37,820 nucleotides of DNA from Promethearchaeota archaeon (GTDB lineage: Archaea; Asgardarchaeota; Lokiarchaeia; Sigyniarchaeales; SOKP01), in assembly GCA_019894715.1 (NCBI GenBank), contig JAGXOA010000064.1, forward strand, positions 1-37,820, written 5' to 3'. The position numbers and the translations under genes were made by a program. Of the stretch, positions 25,301 through 32,730 are shown one piece after another; positions within the stretch are counted from its first letter, which is position 1, and each line of letters opens with the position of its first letter. The notes under the pieces were generated by a model, which made no database searches, was not told the origin of the DNA, and saw only the letters and a list, made by a program, of their open reading frames with translations.

Positions 25301-26779
25301 AATACAGATTTGGATACAATCCAAAATGAAATTGAAATATTAAATAATAAAAAAGAAAATTTCTGGGAAATCAATAAATCTCTGCAAGAAAAGATAGAAG
25401 AAAAAAATAAAAACCTCGAAAAAACATTAGATCGATTGAGATCATTAGAAAATATCATGAGATTGATAAATTCAATTGAAGAATTAAAAAATGAAAATAT
25501 AGAAGCAGAGAAAAAAATAAAAGAAAATAATGCTAGAATTGAAGAAGTTAAGATTAAAATAGAAAATATTCAAAAAGAAGTAGATGAAAAACAAAAAATA
25601 ATAGATGCCCTAAGAAAAGATAAATCTAAAGAGATAAAAACTCAAAAATCTGCCCAAGAATCTTTAAATAATTTAAATAAAGAATTACAAGAAACACAAA
25701 TAAAATTAAATGAATTGAATAAAAATAAGGAAAGAGAAGAAAAAATAATCTCATTAACTTCCGAAATTGAACAAACAGAAAATCAAATTAAAGATGTAAC
25801 AGTGAAAATCAAAGAAATAGAAATAAAACTAACCGAAATAAATATTAAAAAAACTGAAAAACAAAATGAAATTAATCAATATATTGCTCAAAAAGATGAA
25901 TCATGGAAAAAACAAAAGCATTATCAAAAAATCTATACTGATCTAAAATCCGATTTCTCAATGGAAAAGTCAAAATTAAATAATTTAGAATCAAAAAAGA
26001 TTATTACAAATGACCAAATTGAAACATTATTTCAAAGATCGAAAGATTATGGCTCTCTACCTCGAATTATTGATAAAATCTCTGAAAACGAATTGGAAAA
26101 AGAAATTGTTAGTACAACTAAACTAAGAGAGCTGCTTGAACCTGTGAATCTTAAAGCAATAGACCAGTATGATAATGTAAAGGAAAGGTTTGATGAAATT
26201 GATATGAGAAGACAAACTATTCAAAGAGAAAGAAAATCTATACTAGACGCAATAGACAGAATAGAACTTGAAAAAACTCAGTCTTTCATGAAAGCTTATC
26301 ACGAGATTAACAGAGAATTCTCTCAGATATTTAAAAAATTATCTCCTGGTGGGTCTTCGAAAATGATACTTGATAGACCTGATAAACCGTTTGAAGGGGG
26401 AATTAGTATTGAAGCAAGACCTAGAGGAAAAAAAATATCTTCTCTCGAAATTTTAAGCGGGGGAGAGAAAACTCTTGTCGCTCTCTCTTTCATATTCTCT
26501 ATACAGGAATTTTATCCTGCCCCTTTTTATATTTTAGACGAGATTGATGCAGCTCTCGATGGTCCAAATGTCCACCGAGTCTCTACAGTTATTCAAGAGT
26601 TCTCCAGCCAAGCACAATTCATAGTAATCAGTCACCGAGAAGAAAATATTGTCAACGCAGAAAGAATTTATGGAGTATCAATGCAAAAAAGTGGAATAAC
26701 TGATGTATTTAGTGTTGATTTAGAAAAAGAAGCTAAACGTCTTTTAGAGACAGAAGATGCTGAAGTGGTAGAAGAATAA
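22334..26779 (+). CDS. smc: SMC chromosome-organising ATPase, very long and without a recognisable hinge
   Basis: It is the structural-maintenance-of-chromosomes ATPase, the partner of ScpA/ScpB. Numbered from CTG 22334 it is about 1481 aa, against roughly 1150-1200 for typical prokaryotic SMC. The N-terminal head has Walker A GPNGAGKS (G33-S40), and VLQGKIMELTHMNTEDRRRFIEEL. The C-terminal head has LSGGE (1374-1378), Walker B YILDEID (D1402, E1403) and ISHREENI (H-loop). Between them are two coiled-coil arms of ~450-500 residues. The centre (~680-860), where the hinge should be, is helical and acidic (DFSAEDFKKFILDIIDMM) with almost no glycine and no GxxG or beta-strand pattern. No Cys hook is present. 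ScpA and ScpB lie 5 kb downstream. Confidence 0.93.
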   Translation: MTYIKKISMTGFKSFGDRTVTIKLSQGFTCVVGPNGAGKSNIIDALCFALGRLSKKTMRAEKLEDLIFAGSRGHNPSNRASVTLSFDNSDSSLPGGTSEFEITRVVIRGKGNQYKMNGKRVTRQQILNVLAAANIDPDGSNQFVLQGKIMELTHMNTEDRRRFIEELIGLQKYDDMKDDTLKELEKAERDLGQFEAIFKEVSSQLKKVEKEKNDAIAWRELDQKIKDLNVKLIALKISKLKEEEEAIEKKIEQSQKLIEEFEEKISRQEETLKQESLIMDNIQKTINEREIERDSINEQITLLKTELSSNQTTSNLAIKSIEKLKKEKNKLENLQMVLEDGQNYDSLINDIKTEIDSIKIKIEGAKKEIEVKQQNQLKIDEQLNNTEEEKSILKADISKFKQEISSKEASINGLKENIKKNINKKEKREEELSNLKGEAESVENAIKLVKDEENKIRKEIDVIKSQISEENENRKDLENNINSKQQEKNKINSNISEIKSTLSSISTEIKMHKENILNLENKKQIINQKIEDISKGTEIEKALKKILENRKNLNQELEVLKKKKKEEDFEFRKNEKSLELLKMKQNAFLSEINDNQSKISNLETKTKLFQNELTKLERENRNLVSHIEDLNKNIEENDKNIENLNYRKDNVIHRLEELNAEKKRIQDRINNAEQEYEKDKSDINGILQILNMLTQNINISVESIKSNIQQSNSEAIDFSAEDFKKFILDIIDMMKTIEDVKNESKTEEITPVLDSMIQTLSLFNDNADQTIEQLVYRIKESVDVAVQDSTSNFDHFVQDLMEILENVHLSLRKLTVSKSQDLYKQVEEISENIQEQAEDVNEIMMNISELQIQNIHYNKDKVTSQSKLEEILKRISELNEKNNNSNKEIEERNTIIKERKTQEEEINKEIDDLKKIKEDHWRISSEIQEELEEKQNKVSEYEQKLQDLKGIETLFENLEEINQNIEKIKKSIEDKKISMIDIEEKIKNKNTDLDTIQNEIEILNNKKENFWEINKSLQEKIEEKNKNLEKTLDRLRSLENIMRLINSIEELKNENIEAEKKIKENNARIEEVKIKIENIQKEVDEKQKIIDALRKDKSKEIKTQKSAQESLNNLNKELQETQIKLNELNKNKEREEKIISLTSEIEQTENQIKDVTVKIKEIEIKLTEINIKKTEKQNEINQYIAQKDESWKKQKHYQKIYTDLKSDFSMEKSKLNNLESKKIITNDQIETLFQRSKDYGSLPRIIDKISENELEKEIVSTTKLRELLEPVNLKAIDQYDNVKERFDEIDMRRQTIQRERKSILDAIDRIELEKTQSFMKAYHEINREFSQIFKKLSPGGSSKMILDRPDKPFEGGISIEARPRGKKISSLEILSGGEKTLVALSFIFSIQEFYPAPFYILDEIDAALDGPNVHRVSTVIQEFSSQAQFIVISHREENIVNAERIYGVSMQKSGITDVFSVDLEKEAKRLLETEDAEVVEE

Positions 26780-27110
26780 AAAAAAAGAATATTATTTTTT
26801 ACAATTTTCTGAGAATATAATTGACTCTATTGAGGAAATTCAAGATTATGTTCAACATCTTGTAAATAATTATGAGGGATGGATCGATACTAATTCTACT
26901 GAAGATCGTGCTGATCCTTATGTAATTGCTGTTGCTCATAACTTAAATGGTATTGTAGTTACGCAAGAAAAATTGAATCATCATTTAGAGAAAAATCCTG
27001 ATCAAATTCCAAACCAACCTCATGGACTTAAAATGCCAAATATATGTAATTTAGAACAAATAAATTATCTAGATCTATTAGGATTTATTGTAGAAATAGG
27101 ATCATTCTAA
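26772..27110 (+). pseudogene. DUF4411 PIN-like toxin remnant, N-terminus lost
   Basis: The frame is open from 26772 to TAA 27108-27110 but contains no usable start codon; the only ATG is near the end. The product (from about 26802) contains ADPYVIAVAHNLNGIVVTQEK and KMPNICNLEQINYLDLLGFI, the C-terminal half of DUF4411, a PIN-like RNase toxin family (ADP-W/Y-VIA-x-A, V-V-T-x-E, K-x-P-x-x-C). The N-terminal part with the first catalytic aspartates is missing, and its coding frame starts inside the last codons of smc. No antitoxin is seen directly upstream. It is probably debris of a toxin-antitoxin module. Confidence 0.7.
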
Positions 27111-27126
27111 AGATAAATCAATATTA

Positions 27127-27375
27127 TCAAGATAGTTTCCAATATACGTTAGGTCTTCCTATTTTCCCGTCATTTCTTGTAAATTTTTCAACAATTTTCC
27201 TTTTAAGCAATATAATTAAATTATCAAAAATGGTTGTTCGTGGTTTATTTAATCTTTTCACAAGATCTCTCCGAGTAAGTGCCCCTTTTTCTTTTAATAT
27301 ATCCATTAATTTAAATTGTATTGGAGATACTATTTTTTTTGTTTCTGAAAAATTTAGAAAGTAAGAATTTTCTAT
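27127..27375 (-). CDS. Small winged-helix regulator, apparent ATA start
   Basis: 82 aa in the frame from ATA 27373-27375. The sequence SPIQFKLMDILKEKGALTRRDLV-KRL-NKPRTTIFDNLIILLKRK followed by GRPNVYWKLS is an ArsR/MarR-like winged helix, with GRP-x-x-Y-W forming the wing. No ATG, GTG or TTG is in frame before residue 24, which would cut the first helix. AGGTG stands exactly 8 nt before the ATA (27384-27388), the spacing seen at other starts here. It is convergent with the DUF4411 remnant, 16 bases away, so it could once have been the regulatory partner; that is speculative. Confidence 0.65.
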   Translation of the reverse strand: MENSYFLNFSETKKIVSPIQFKLMDILKEKGALTRRDLVKRLNKPRTTIFDNLIILLKRKIVEKFTRNDGKIGRPNVYWKLS

Positions 27376-27689
27376 TTTTCTCCCACCTCTCTACTTTTAA
27401 TTAATAAAATTAATATAACAATTCACTTCGACAATAATCTTAAAATTATGTTAATATTGGGAGATTGAATATTTATTAAAAAATACAAGAGTATGGTAAT
27501 TTTCTGAGGATTTTTTCTCTATATATTATTTTTTAATTTATATTGAAAAATCTAATATTGAATCCTATTGAGAAAAAAGAGGAAAATAAAAATCAATATG
27601 TCATATCTTATTCTAAAAAACAATATTGGACTTTTTAAATAACGATTATAATAATTATTAAAGATTTGGTTTATTTAAGGAAGTTTTTA
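27376..27689. other. Gene-free divergent promoter region
   Basis: Spacer between the winged-helix gene and TFB. It is very AT-rich, with TATA-like sequences (for example TATATATTATTTTTTAATTTATAT near 27519-27543). I see no gene, repeat or transposon end in it. Confidence 0.4.
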
Positions 27690-28598
27690 ATGAAATTTAA
27701 CCAATATAAGATTACTTGTCCAGAATGTAAAAAAGAAAATATTATCTTAGATCGTTCTCGGGGAGAACTAATTTGCCAAAATTGTGGTATGGTAATTTCA
27801 CAAAAAGAAATTGATATGAGTCCTGAATGGCGAATTTATAGTTATGAAGATTCCCAAAAAAAGAATAGAGTTGGACCTCCAACTGATTATGCTATCTTTG
27901 ACAAAAATCTTGGTTCAATTATAGATTCAAATAACAAAGATATTTATGGAAATAGAATTATAAACACTAATCTTAATCAGATTCATAGATTAAGGAAATG
28001 GAATGTTAGGGCTAAAATAAATAGTTCCTATAACTATAATTTATCTATAGCAATGATTACATTAGATAAAATTACATCACAATTAGGTTTGCCAAAACTT
28101 GTAAAGATTGCTTCTTCATTATTATATCGAAAAATCTTGAAAAAAAAGTTAGTAAAAGGAAGATCTATTGTTCAAATTATTATTGCAACAATTTATTTAA
28201 TCTGTAGATTGTATTTAATTCCAATAAAATTAAAGGAATTAGCAGACCATACAAATGTGGAGATCAGATACATTAGAAATTATTATAACTTAATCATTAA
28301 AAAGTTTGACCTAAAACCCAATACCCTTCCAATTACTTTATTTGTTTCTCGGTATTGTAGTGATTTATATTTATCAAATAATGTTGAACTGACGTCTTTA
28401 AAAATTTTAGATATAATAGAAAAAAGGGGATTATTAATTGGAAAAAATCCTTCTAGTGTTATTGGAGCAGTTATTTATACTGCTGCGATTATAAATCAAG
28501 AAAGAAAAACGCAAAAACAAATATCAAAAGTGGTGGGGATAACAGAATCCACCATTCGAGAACTCTGTCGAATTATAAATTCAAATATTATACTTTAG
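27690..28598 (+). CDS. tfb: Transcription initiation factor TFB, divergent
   Basis: TFB bridges TBP-bound promoters and RNA polymerase. The 302 aa protein has the N-terminal zinc ribbon (C10, C13, C29, C32: CPEC and CQNC), a B-reader/linker region (MSPEWRIYS, DKNLGSIID) and two cyclin folds, the second ending with TQKQISKVVGITESTIRELCR. Departures from the consensus are MSPEWR for GPEWR and DKNLGS for DKGLST, so this may be a specialised paralogue rather than the main TFB. I chose ATG 27690, with AGGA 8-11 bases upstream, over the in-frame TTG 27666. Confidence 0.93.
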   Translation: MKFNQYKITCPECKKENIILDRSRGELICQNCGMVISQKEIDMSPEWRIYSYEDSQKKNRVGPPTDYAIFDKNLGSIIDSNNKDIYGNRIINTNLNQIHRLRKWNVRAKINSSYNYNLSIAMITLDKITSQLGLPKLVKIASSLLYRKILKKKLVKGRSIVQIIIATIYLICRLYLIPIKLKELADHTNVEIRYIRNYYNLIIKKFDLKPNTLPITLFVSRYCSDLYLSNNVELTSLKILDIIEKRGLLIGKNPSSVIGAVIYTAAIINQERKTQKQISKVVGITESTIRELCRIINSNIIL

Positions 28599-28720
28599 CT
28601 TATTGTAAATTAACTTTGATTAATTTAGATTGATTATCATTTTTTTAAAAAAGAAAAACATTTTACATCATCTTTAAGAGCTCTAAACTCTTTTCATTTT
28701 TCTTAAATTCAAAATTTTCT

Positions 28721-28736
28721 TCTTTCTTTTTTTTTT
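28721..28736 (+). terminator. T-rich run downstream of TFB
   Basis: TCTTTC followed by ten T residues, about 120 bases after the TFB stop. It is consistent with a U-tract terminator; background AT richness lowers confidence. Confidence 0.3.
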
Positions 28737-28811
28737 AAGAACATCTAGTTTTTGACTTCATTTTTTTCTTTATAAATAAAGGTCATATCTTTGTCTATAA
28801 TTACTAAATAA

Positions 28812-29240
28812 ATGTGTGTGTATGATATGAAAAGTTATAATATAGTCAATTTCATAAAGAAAATATATATTGAATTCTATATTGATACAAATTCTCAGAA
28901 TAATGAGGCATATTTGATATCTAAAGATTTTAAAAAAAAGATGGAGCAATTTAATCAAGAATTACATATTGAGCAAAAAAACCTTAATTATTATTTTTTT
29001 GAATTTAAAAGATATGATGTAACCGATTATATAGATGATTTAGATCTGTGTGATAATTATTTATCCTTCTGTACAACTGGATTTAAGAAATCACCTGCAA
29101 TCTTACTTGTAGTTTTTTTTGCTAATGAATTTTATGATGAAATTCGAATAGAGGGAAAAGAAATTCTCAATAATTTACCTTCAATCTTAGAATTTCTTAA
29201 ATTCCAAATAATTAAGGCGAAAAGTAAACATTTTAACTAA
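28812..29240 (+). CDS. Unknown small protein (142 aa)
   Basis: No family recognised. Mixed strands and helices: NFIKKIYIEFYIDT, LNYYFFEFKRYDVTDYIDDLDL, then SPAILLVVFFANEFYDEIRIEG and a C-terminal amphipathic helix. It is acidic in the middle and basic at the end, without membrane helices or cysteine motifs. ATGs at 28812 and 28827 are both possible starts. It is convergent with the zinc-ribbon gene, 22 bases away. Confidence 0.6.
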   Translation: MCVYDMKSYNIVNFIKKIYIEFYIDTNSQNNEAYLISKDFKKKMEQFNQELHIEQKNLNYYFFEFKRYDVTDYIDDLDLCDNYLSFCTTGFKKSPAILLVVFFANEFYDEIRIEGKEILNNLPSILEFLKFQIIKAKSKHFN

Positions 29241-29262
29241 AAGCAAGAGATTTAGATTTGTA

Positions 29263-29583
29263 TCAATTATATACTTGATTTAAAATCGTTCCACATTCAG
29301 GGCAAATTTGTGTACTATTGTTAATTTTAGATAAACAATATCCACAGTGGTTAAAATCATCAATAGAATTTAAAATTTGAATAAAAGCCTCCAAATTCTC
29401 CGCTTTCATTACCCTTTCCATAAGTTTTTTATTTTTTTTTTTAATTATTATATCTGATTTATTTGTTATTAGCTCGATAATTCTTTTATCAAATTCTAAA
29501 CCACAATTTAAGCATATCATCATATTTTTTGATTCAAACATCTCTCTATTCTTACATTTTGGACAATATTTTAATAATGACAT
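29263..29583 (-). CDS. Double zinc-ribbon protein
   Basis: About 106 aa with two treble-clef/zinc-ribbon pairs: CPKC ... CLNC near the N-terminus and CGYC ... CPEC near the C-terminus, joined by a basic helix (IIIKKKNKKLMERVMKAENLEAFIQIL). Such proteins may bind nucleic acid or act as scaffolds; no specific role is claimed. I chose ATG 29581-29583; a TTG at 29598 would add five residues. It is divergent from the GTPase gene. Confidence 0.7.
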   Translation of the reverse strand: MSLLKYCPKCKNREMFESKNMMICLNCGLEFDKRIIELITNKSDIIIKKKNKKLMERVMKAENLEAFIQILNSIDDFNHCGYCLSKINNSTQICPECGTILNQVYN

Positions 29584-29793
29584 CTTCTTAGTTTGCAAAA
29601 CCTTTCTTCTTTCTATTAAAAAAATATTAGAAACTAATTATTTAAACAACTAATAGTTACAGATCAATTTTAATTAAAATTGATAAAAAAAAACCTTTTT
29701 AAACAAAAATTTTAGAAAACCATCAGTCTCAACTAATTATTTGAAAATCATTTCTTAATTTTTTTATAAAAATCACTTTAATAGGTAATTTTA

Positions 29794-30324
29794 ATGTTAG
29801 AAACTCCAACTCAAGAAACTAAGTTAATGAAGATAATAATTGCTGGAAATGCTAGTGTGGGAAAAACTACACTTCTAAAACGTTATGTTGAAGGTAAATT
29901 TATATCCAGTTCTAAAATGACTATTGGTCTTGATCATTACACTAAAGAAATAATGTTTTCCAATTATTCTTGTAAAATGCAATTATGGGATTTAGGTGGA
30001 CAAGATAGGTTTCGTTATATTATAGATTTTGCTGTAAAAGGGGCTCATGGGGCATTATTATTATTTGATATTACTGATTATAATAGTTTTATTTCACTTG
30101 ATAAATGGGTAAAATTGTTACGTGCTGAAAATAAAGATTTACCTATACTCTTAGTAGGTACAAAAAGTGACCTGCAAAATTGTTCTGTTGTTAAAAATGT
30201 CCTCATTCCAAAAGTAATTGAAAGAAATCAAATGTGTAAATATATAGAAACATCTTCAAAAACAGGGGATAATATAGAAAATGTTTTTCAATCAATAATT
30301 TCAAATATCATAATACCAAACTAA
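29794..30324 (+). CDS. Rab/Ras-like small GTPase
   Basis: 176 aa. G1 GNASVGKT (G18-T25), a switch I threonine in KMTIGLDHYT, G3 WDLGGQDRF (D66, G69, Q70), G4 TKSD (123-126; TKxD in place of NKxD) and G5 ETSSKTG (152-158). The catalytic glutamine is kept, so GTP hydrolysis is expected. The C-terminus (NIIIPN) has no cysteine, so no prenyl anchor. This expanded Rab/Ras-like family is a mark of Asgard archaea; roadblock and longin proteins in the window are potential partners by family habit only. AGGT stands 7 nt before the ATG. Confidence 0.94.
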   Translation: MLETPTQETKLMKIIIAGNASVGKTTLLKRYVEGKFISSSKMTIGLDHYTKEIMFSNYSCKMQLWDLGGQDRFRYIIDFAVKGAHGALLLFDITDYNSFISLDKWVKLLRAENKDLPILLVGTKSDLQNCSVVKNVLIPKVIERNQMCKYIETSSKTGDNIENVFQSIISNIIIPN

Positions 30325-30404
30325 TTTTTTATTTTATTTTTAATCTTAAATTTACATTTACTTTTTATATGTAATATTGTATAAATGATCAAAATAATAC
30401 CATA

Positions 30405-30533
30405 GTGATTCTTACATTGGAGATTAATAAGAAAATTATTGTAGGACTTACAATTTTACTAACTGTAGCATATGGATTATCTCTTGCAACAGCTGGAGTC
30501 AGTTTTCCAGGATGTGCAGAAGGACAACCATAA
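30405..30533 (+). CDS. Single-TM small membrane peptide (38-42 aa)
   Basis: A short open frame starts at GTG 30405 or TTG 30417 and ends at TAA 30531-30533. From TTG the product is about 38 aa: a charged MEINKK head, one hydrophobic helix (IIVGLTILLTVAYGLSLATAG) and a short tail FPGCAEGQP. A TATA-like TTTATATG at 30363-30370 would place transcription start just before GTG 30405, suggesting a leaderless message. A strong T tract follows. Coding status rests on the clear helix pattern and flanking signals. No function is known. Confidence 0.45.
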   Translation: MILTLEINKKIIVGLTILLTVAYGLSLATAGVSFPGCAEGQP

Positions 30534-30572
30534 ATATACAAGAAGTGTAAAATTTAAGATCCCCATATTATC

Positions 30573-30593
30573 CTTTTTTTTCTTTTTTTTTTT
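30573..30593 (+). terminator. T-tract terminator after the small membrane peptide
   Basis: CCTTTTTTTTC followed by eleven T residues, about 40 bases after the small peptide stop. It is the longest T tract in this interval and isolates the peptide from the membrane-protein gene at 30728. Confidence 0.45.
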
Positions 30594-30727
30594 AAATACA
30601 CAATTAAATTCCTTTTTTTAAATTTGCTAATCGCTTTAAGATATAAATTGTAGTTTTTATAGTCTAATACATAAAAAAAATAGACTTATAAAATATTTTC
30701 AATTTTTAAATCTAAAGAGGATTCCCA

Positions 30728-31546
30728 ATGGAAGCTAAAAAATTAAAATACAAAAAACTTTTTTTAATTCTAAGTGTTGCATTATTGGTTTCATACATAA
30801 TCTTATTCATATCTATATGGCCAGAAATCCATAATGTTTTTAATAAAATAGAAAGTTACTTTGCAATCCTTATCATTCTTTTTCGAATAGTAATATTTGG
30901 TTCCTTTACTTTATTTTTACTAAGAAAATGGTTTAAGCAAGAAGCTATTTATACTTCTGATGCATATTTCCTTTTTGCATTATTTTTTATAATCTTGATT
31001 GTCGGTAAGGGTGTTGATCTTTTAATATCTCTAATATATCTTGGGGAATTATATAATCCAATATATATGTTGATTTTCTTTAAAATTAGATATATGATCA
31101 TTACAATTAATGCAATTCCTTTATTATATTTAGGATTAGAAGTACTTATGAATATATTTGATATTTATATAAAGAAAATATCGAAATTACAATTTAATTT
31201 GGTAAAAATCTCAATCGTTTCTGTATTTTTCTTATTTAATTCAATACTCATCCTAAATTCACCTAATTTAGAAGATATTCTTGGTATTTTACCAATTATT
31301 ACAACCTTAACAATGGTAGGAATTATAATATTGTTTGCTCTGATGTATAAGATTAAGAGACTCTCTCAAGCACATGGATTAATCATTAGTCTTGGATTTC
31401 TTTTTATTATATTCTCTCATATGTTAAGACCTTCTCTTACTATAGATTTCAACATATATATGCTAATTAGTGCTGAAATGATAGACCAATTGCTCTATAT
31501 CATAATTTTTATTGGTTTTATTAAAAAACCTCCCTATATAAAGTAA
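30728..31546 (+). CDS. Polytopic membrane protein (about 7 TM), unknown
   Basis: 272 aa with hydrophobic segments around residues 10-30, 42-64, 77-105, 114-140, 158-176, 184-207 and 214-265, so about seven helices. The basic N-terminus (KKLKYKK) suggests it faces the cytoplasm. The plan resembles the 7TM sensor modules found before histidine kinases, but no kinase or other soluble domain follows. No pore or transporter motif seen. A weak AGAGGA precedes the ATG. Confidence 0.75.
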   Translation: MEAKKLKYKKLFLILSVALLVSYIILFISIWPEIHNVFNKIESYFAILIILFRIVIFGSFTLFLLRKWFKQEAIYTSDAYFLFALFFIILIVGKGVDLLISLIYLGELYNPIYMLIFFKIRYMIITINAIPLLYLGLEVLMNIFDIYIKKISKLQFNLVKISIVSVFFLFNSILILNSPNLEDILGILPIITTLTMVGIIILFALMYKIKRLSQAHGLIISLGFLFIIFSHMLRPSLTIDFNIYMLISAEMIDQLLYIIIFIGFIKKPPYIK

Positions 31547-31561
31547 TTTTTTTAAACCTAG

Positions 31562-31571
31562 TTTTTTTTTT
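31562..31571 (+). terminator. Oligo-T run after the membrane-protein gene
   Basis: Ten T residues 15 bases after the stop codon, before the scpA promoter region. Confidence 0.35.
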
Positions 31572-31703
31572 AAAGGGAAATTTATTATATTTCTCTTATT
31601 TGCATTACTAAAAATTATATATTTTTAATGATATATAATTCAATGAAAAAGAGTTTCTAAGAATTCATTTCTCAACGAAAACTATAAAAAACCAAATAAG
31701 AAT

Positions 31704-32699
31704 ATGAGTGAAGAAAATAAAGAAGAAGAATATAATTTTCAAGAATGGACGATAAAACAACTAAGAGATTTTTCTTATGTTAATCACATTTCTATTCCAT
31801 CTAAGTCAAAAAAAGCTGAAATAATAGAATTATTAGAAAATATAGTATCTAGTTCTGAATTTGTTGATCGAAATAAAGAAGAGCATTTTGAAGAAGAACT
31901 TATTGTTGATTTTGATGAAGATGAAGTTGCACCTCTATTTAAGAAAGAAGAAAAAGAATTGAAATTTTGGCAAAAACCTCCTTTTTCTACGTTATTAAAT
32001 TTAGAGTTGGCTAAAGACTCTGATATTGCATTCTATGATTTGTCTAATCTAGTAAATAAATTTTTTGATAAAATGCTCCATGAAGATTTTATTAATTTTA
32101 AAGTCTCTGGAATAGCTTTAAAGACTTCAGCATCACTACATCATCATAAAATAACTAGTATAATTAAGGAAGAAGAAGAGATTCAGAAAAAAGAAGAAAT
32201 TGAACAATTCAGACAAAGAACAAGAAGAGGTATACCTAAAACATTATCCCAACCTATTCAATCAAAACTTAAGATAACAAGCAAGGATGAGCTTTTTGAG
32301 GCAATGAGGGCCGCTATAATAGAGACTATGCAAAAAAAAGAGAAGTTAAGAAGGCAGAGAATAAAGAAAGAAGAGAGATTAAAAAGAAGAAAAGAGTTAT
32401 CTGCAAAAGCCCAATTACCAAAAGAGTTACTCAAACATATTACTGGTAAGGAACAAACTATTGAAGAATTACTTAATAATTGGCATAATAAAATTAAAGC
32501 AATTATTAAATTTGAGAAAAAAGATTACACAAATTTATTTGATCTTATCAAACTTATAAATAAAGATCAAGAAAGTATCTTTGGTAGAAAATATGAATTA
32601 GTAAGATTATTTCTGGCCCTAATGTTTCTTAGCACAAATAATAAAATATATCTAGAGCAGAATCAAGATTTTACTGATATTAATGTAGAATTAAAATAA
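31704..32699 (+). CDS. scpA: ScpA-like kleisin with N-terminal SAP/Rho-N-like domain
   Basis: Kleisin subunit bridging SMC heads. 331 aa. Residues 14-47 (EWTIKQLRDFSYVNHISIPS, then KSKKAEIIELL) match the helix-extended-helix pattern of SAP/Rho-N/LEM-like domains, which bind nucleic acid; this is not part of ordinary ScpA. An acidic linker follows, then the kleisin N-domain helix (DLSNLVNKFFDKML), a long basic middle (KKEKLRRQRIKKEERLKRRKE) and a C-terminal winged helix (YELVRLFLALMFLSTNNKIYLEQN). ScpB starts about 20-30 bases downstream in the usual order. Identification rests on this synteny and the kleisin ends. Confidence 0.85.
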   Translation: MSEENKEEEYNFQEWTIKQLRDFSYVNHISIPSKSKKAEIIELLENIVSSSEFVDRNKEEHFEEELIVDFDEDEVAPLFKKEEKELKFWQKPPFSTLLNLELAKDSDIAFYDLSNLVNKFFDKMLHEDFINFKVSGIALKTSASLHHHKITSIIKEEEEIQKKEEIEQFRQRTRRGIPKTLSQPIQSKLKITSKDELFEAMRAAIIETMQKKEKLRRQRIKKEERLKRRKELSAKAQLPKELLKHITGKEQTIEELLNNWHNKIKAIIKFEKKDYTNLFDLIKLINKDQESIFGRKYELVRLFLALMFLSTNNKIYLEQNQDFTDINVELK

Positions 32700-32730
32700 T
32701 AAAGAACAATTTGGCATAGTGATTAAAAAG

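Noticed and set aside
25080-25458. Minus-strand open frames inside smc
   Set aside because: They are Phe/Ser-rich antisense shadows of coiled-coil codons; no homology or start signal.
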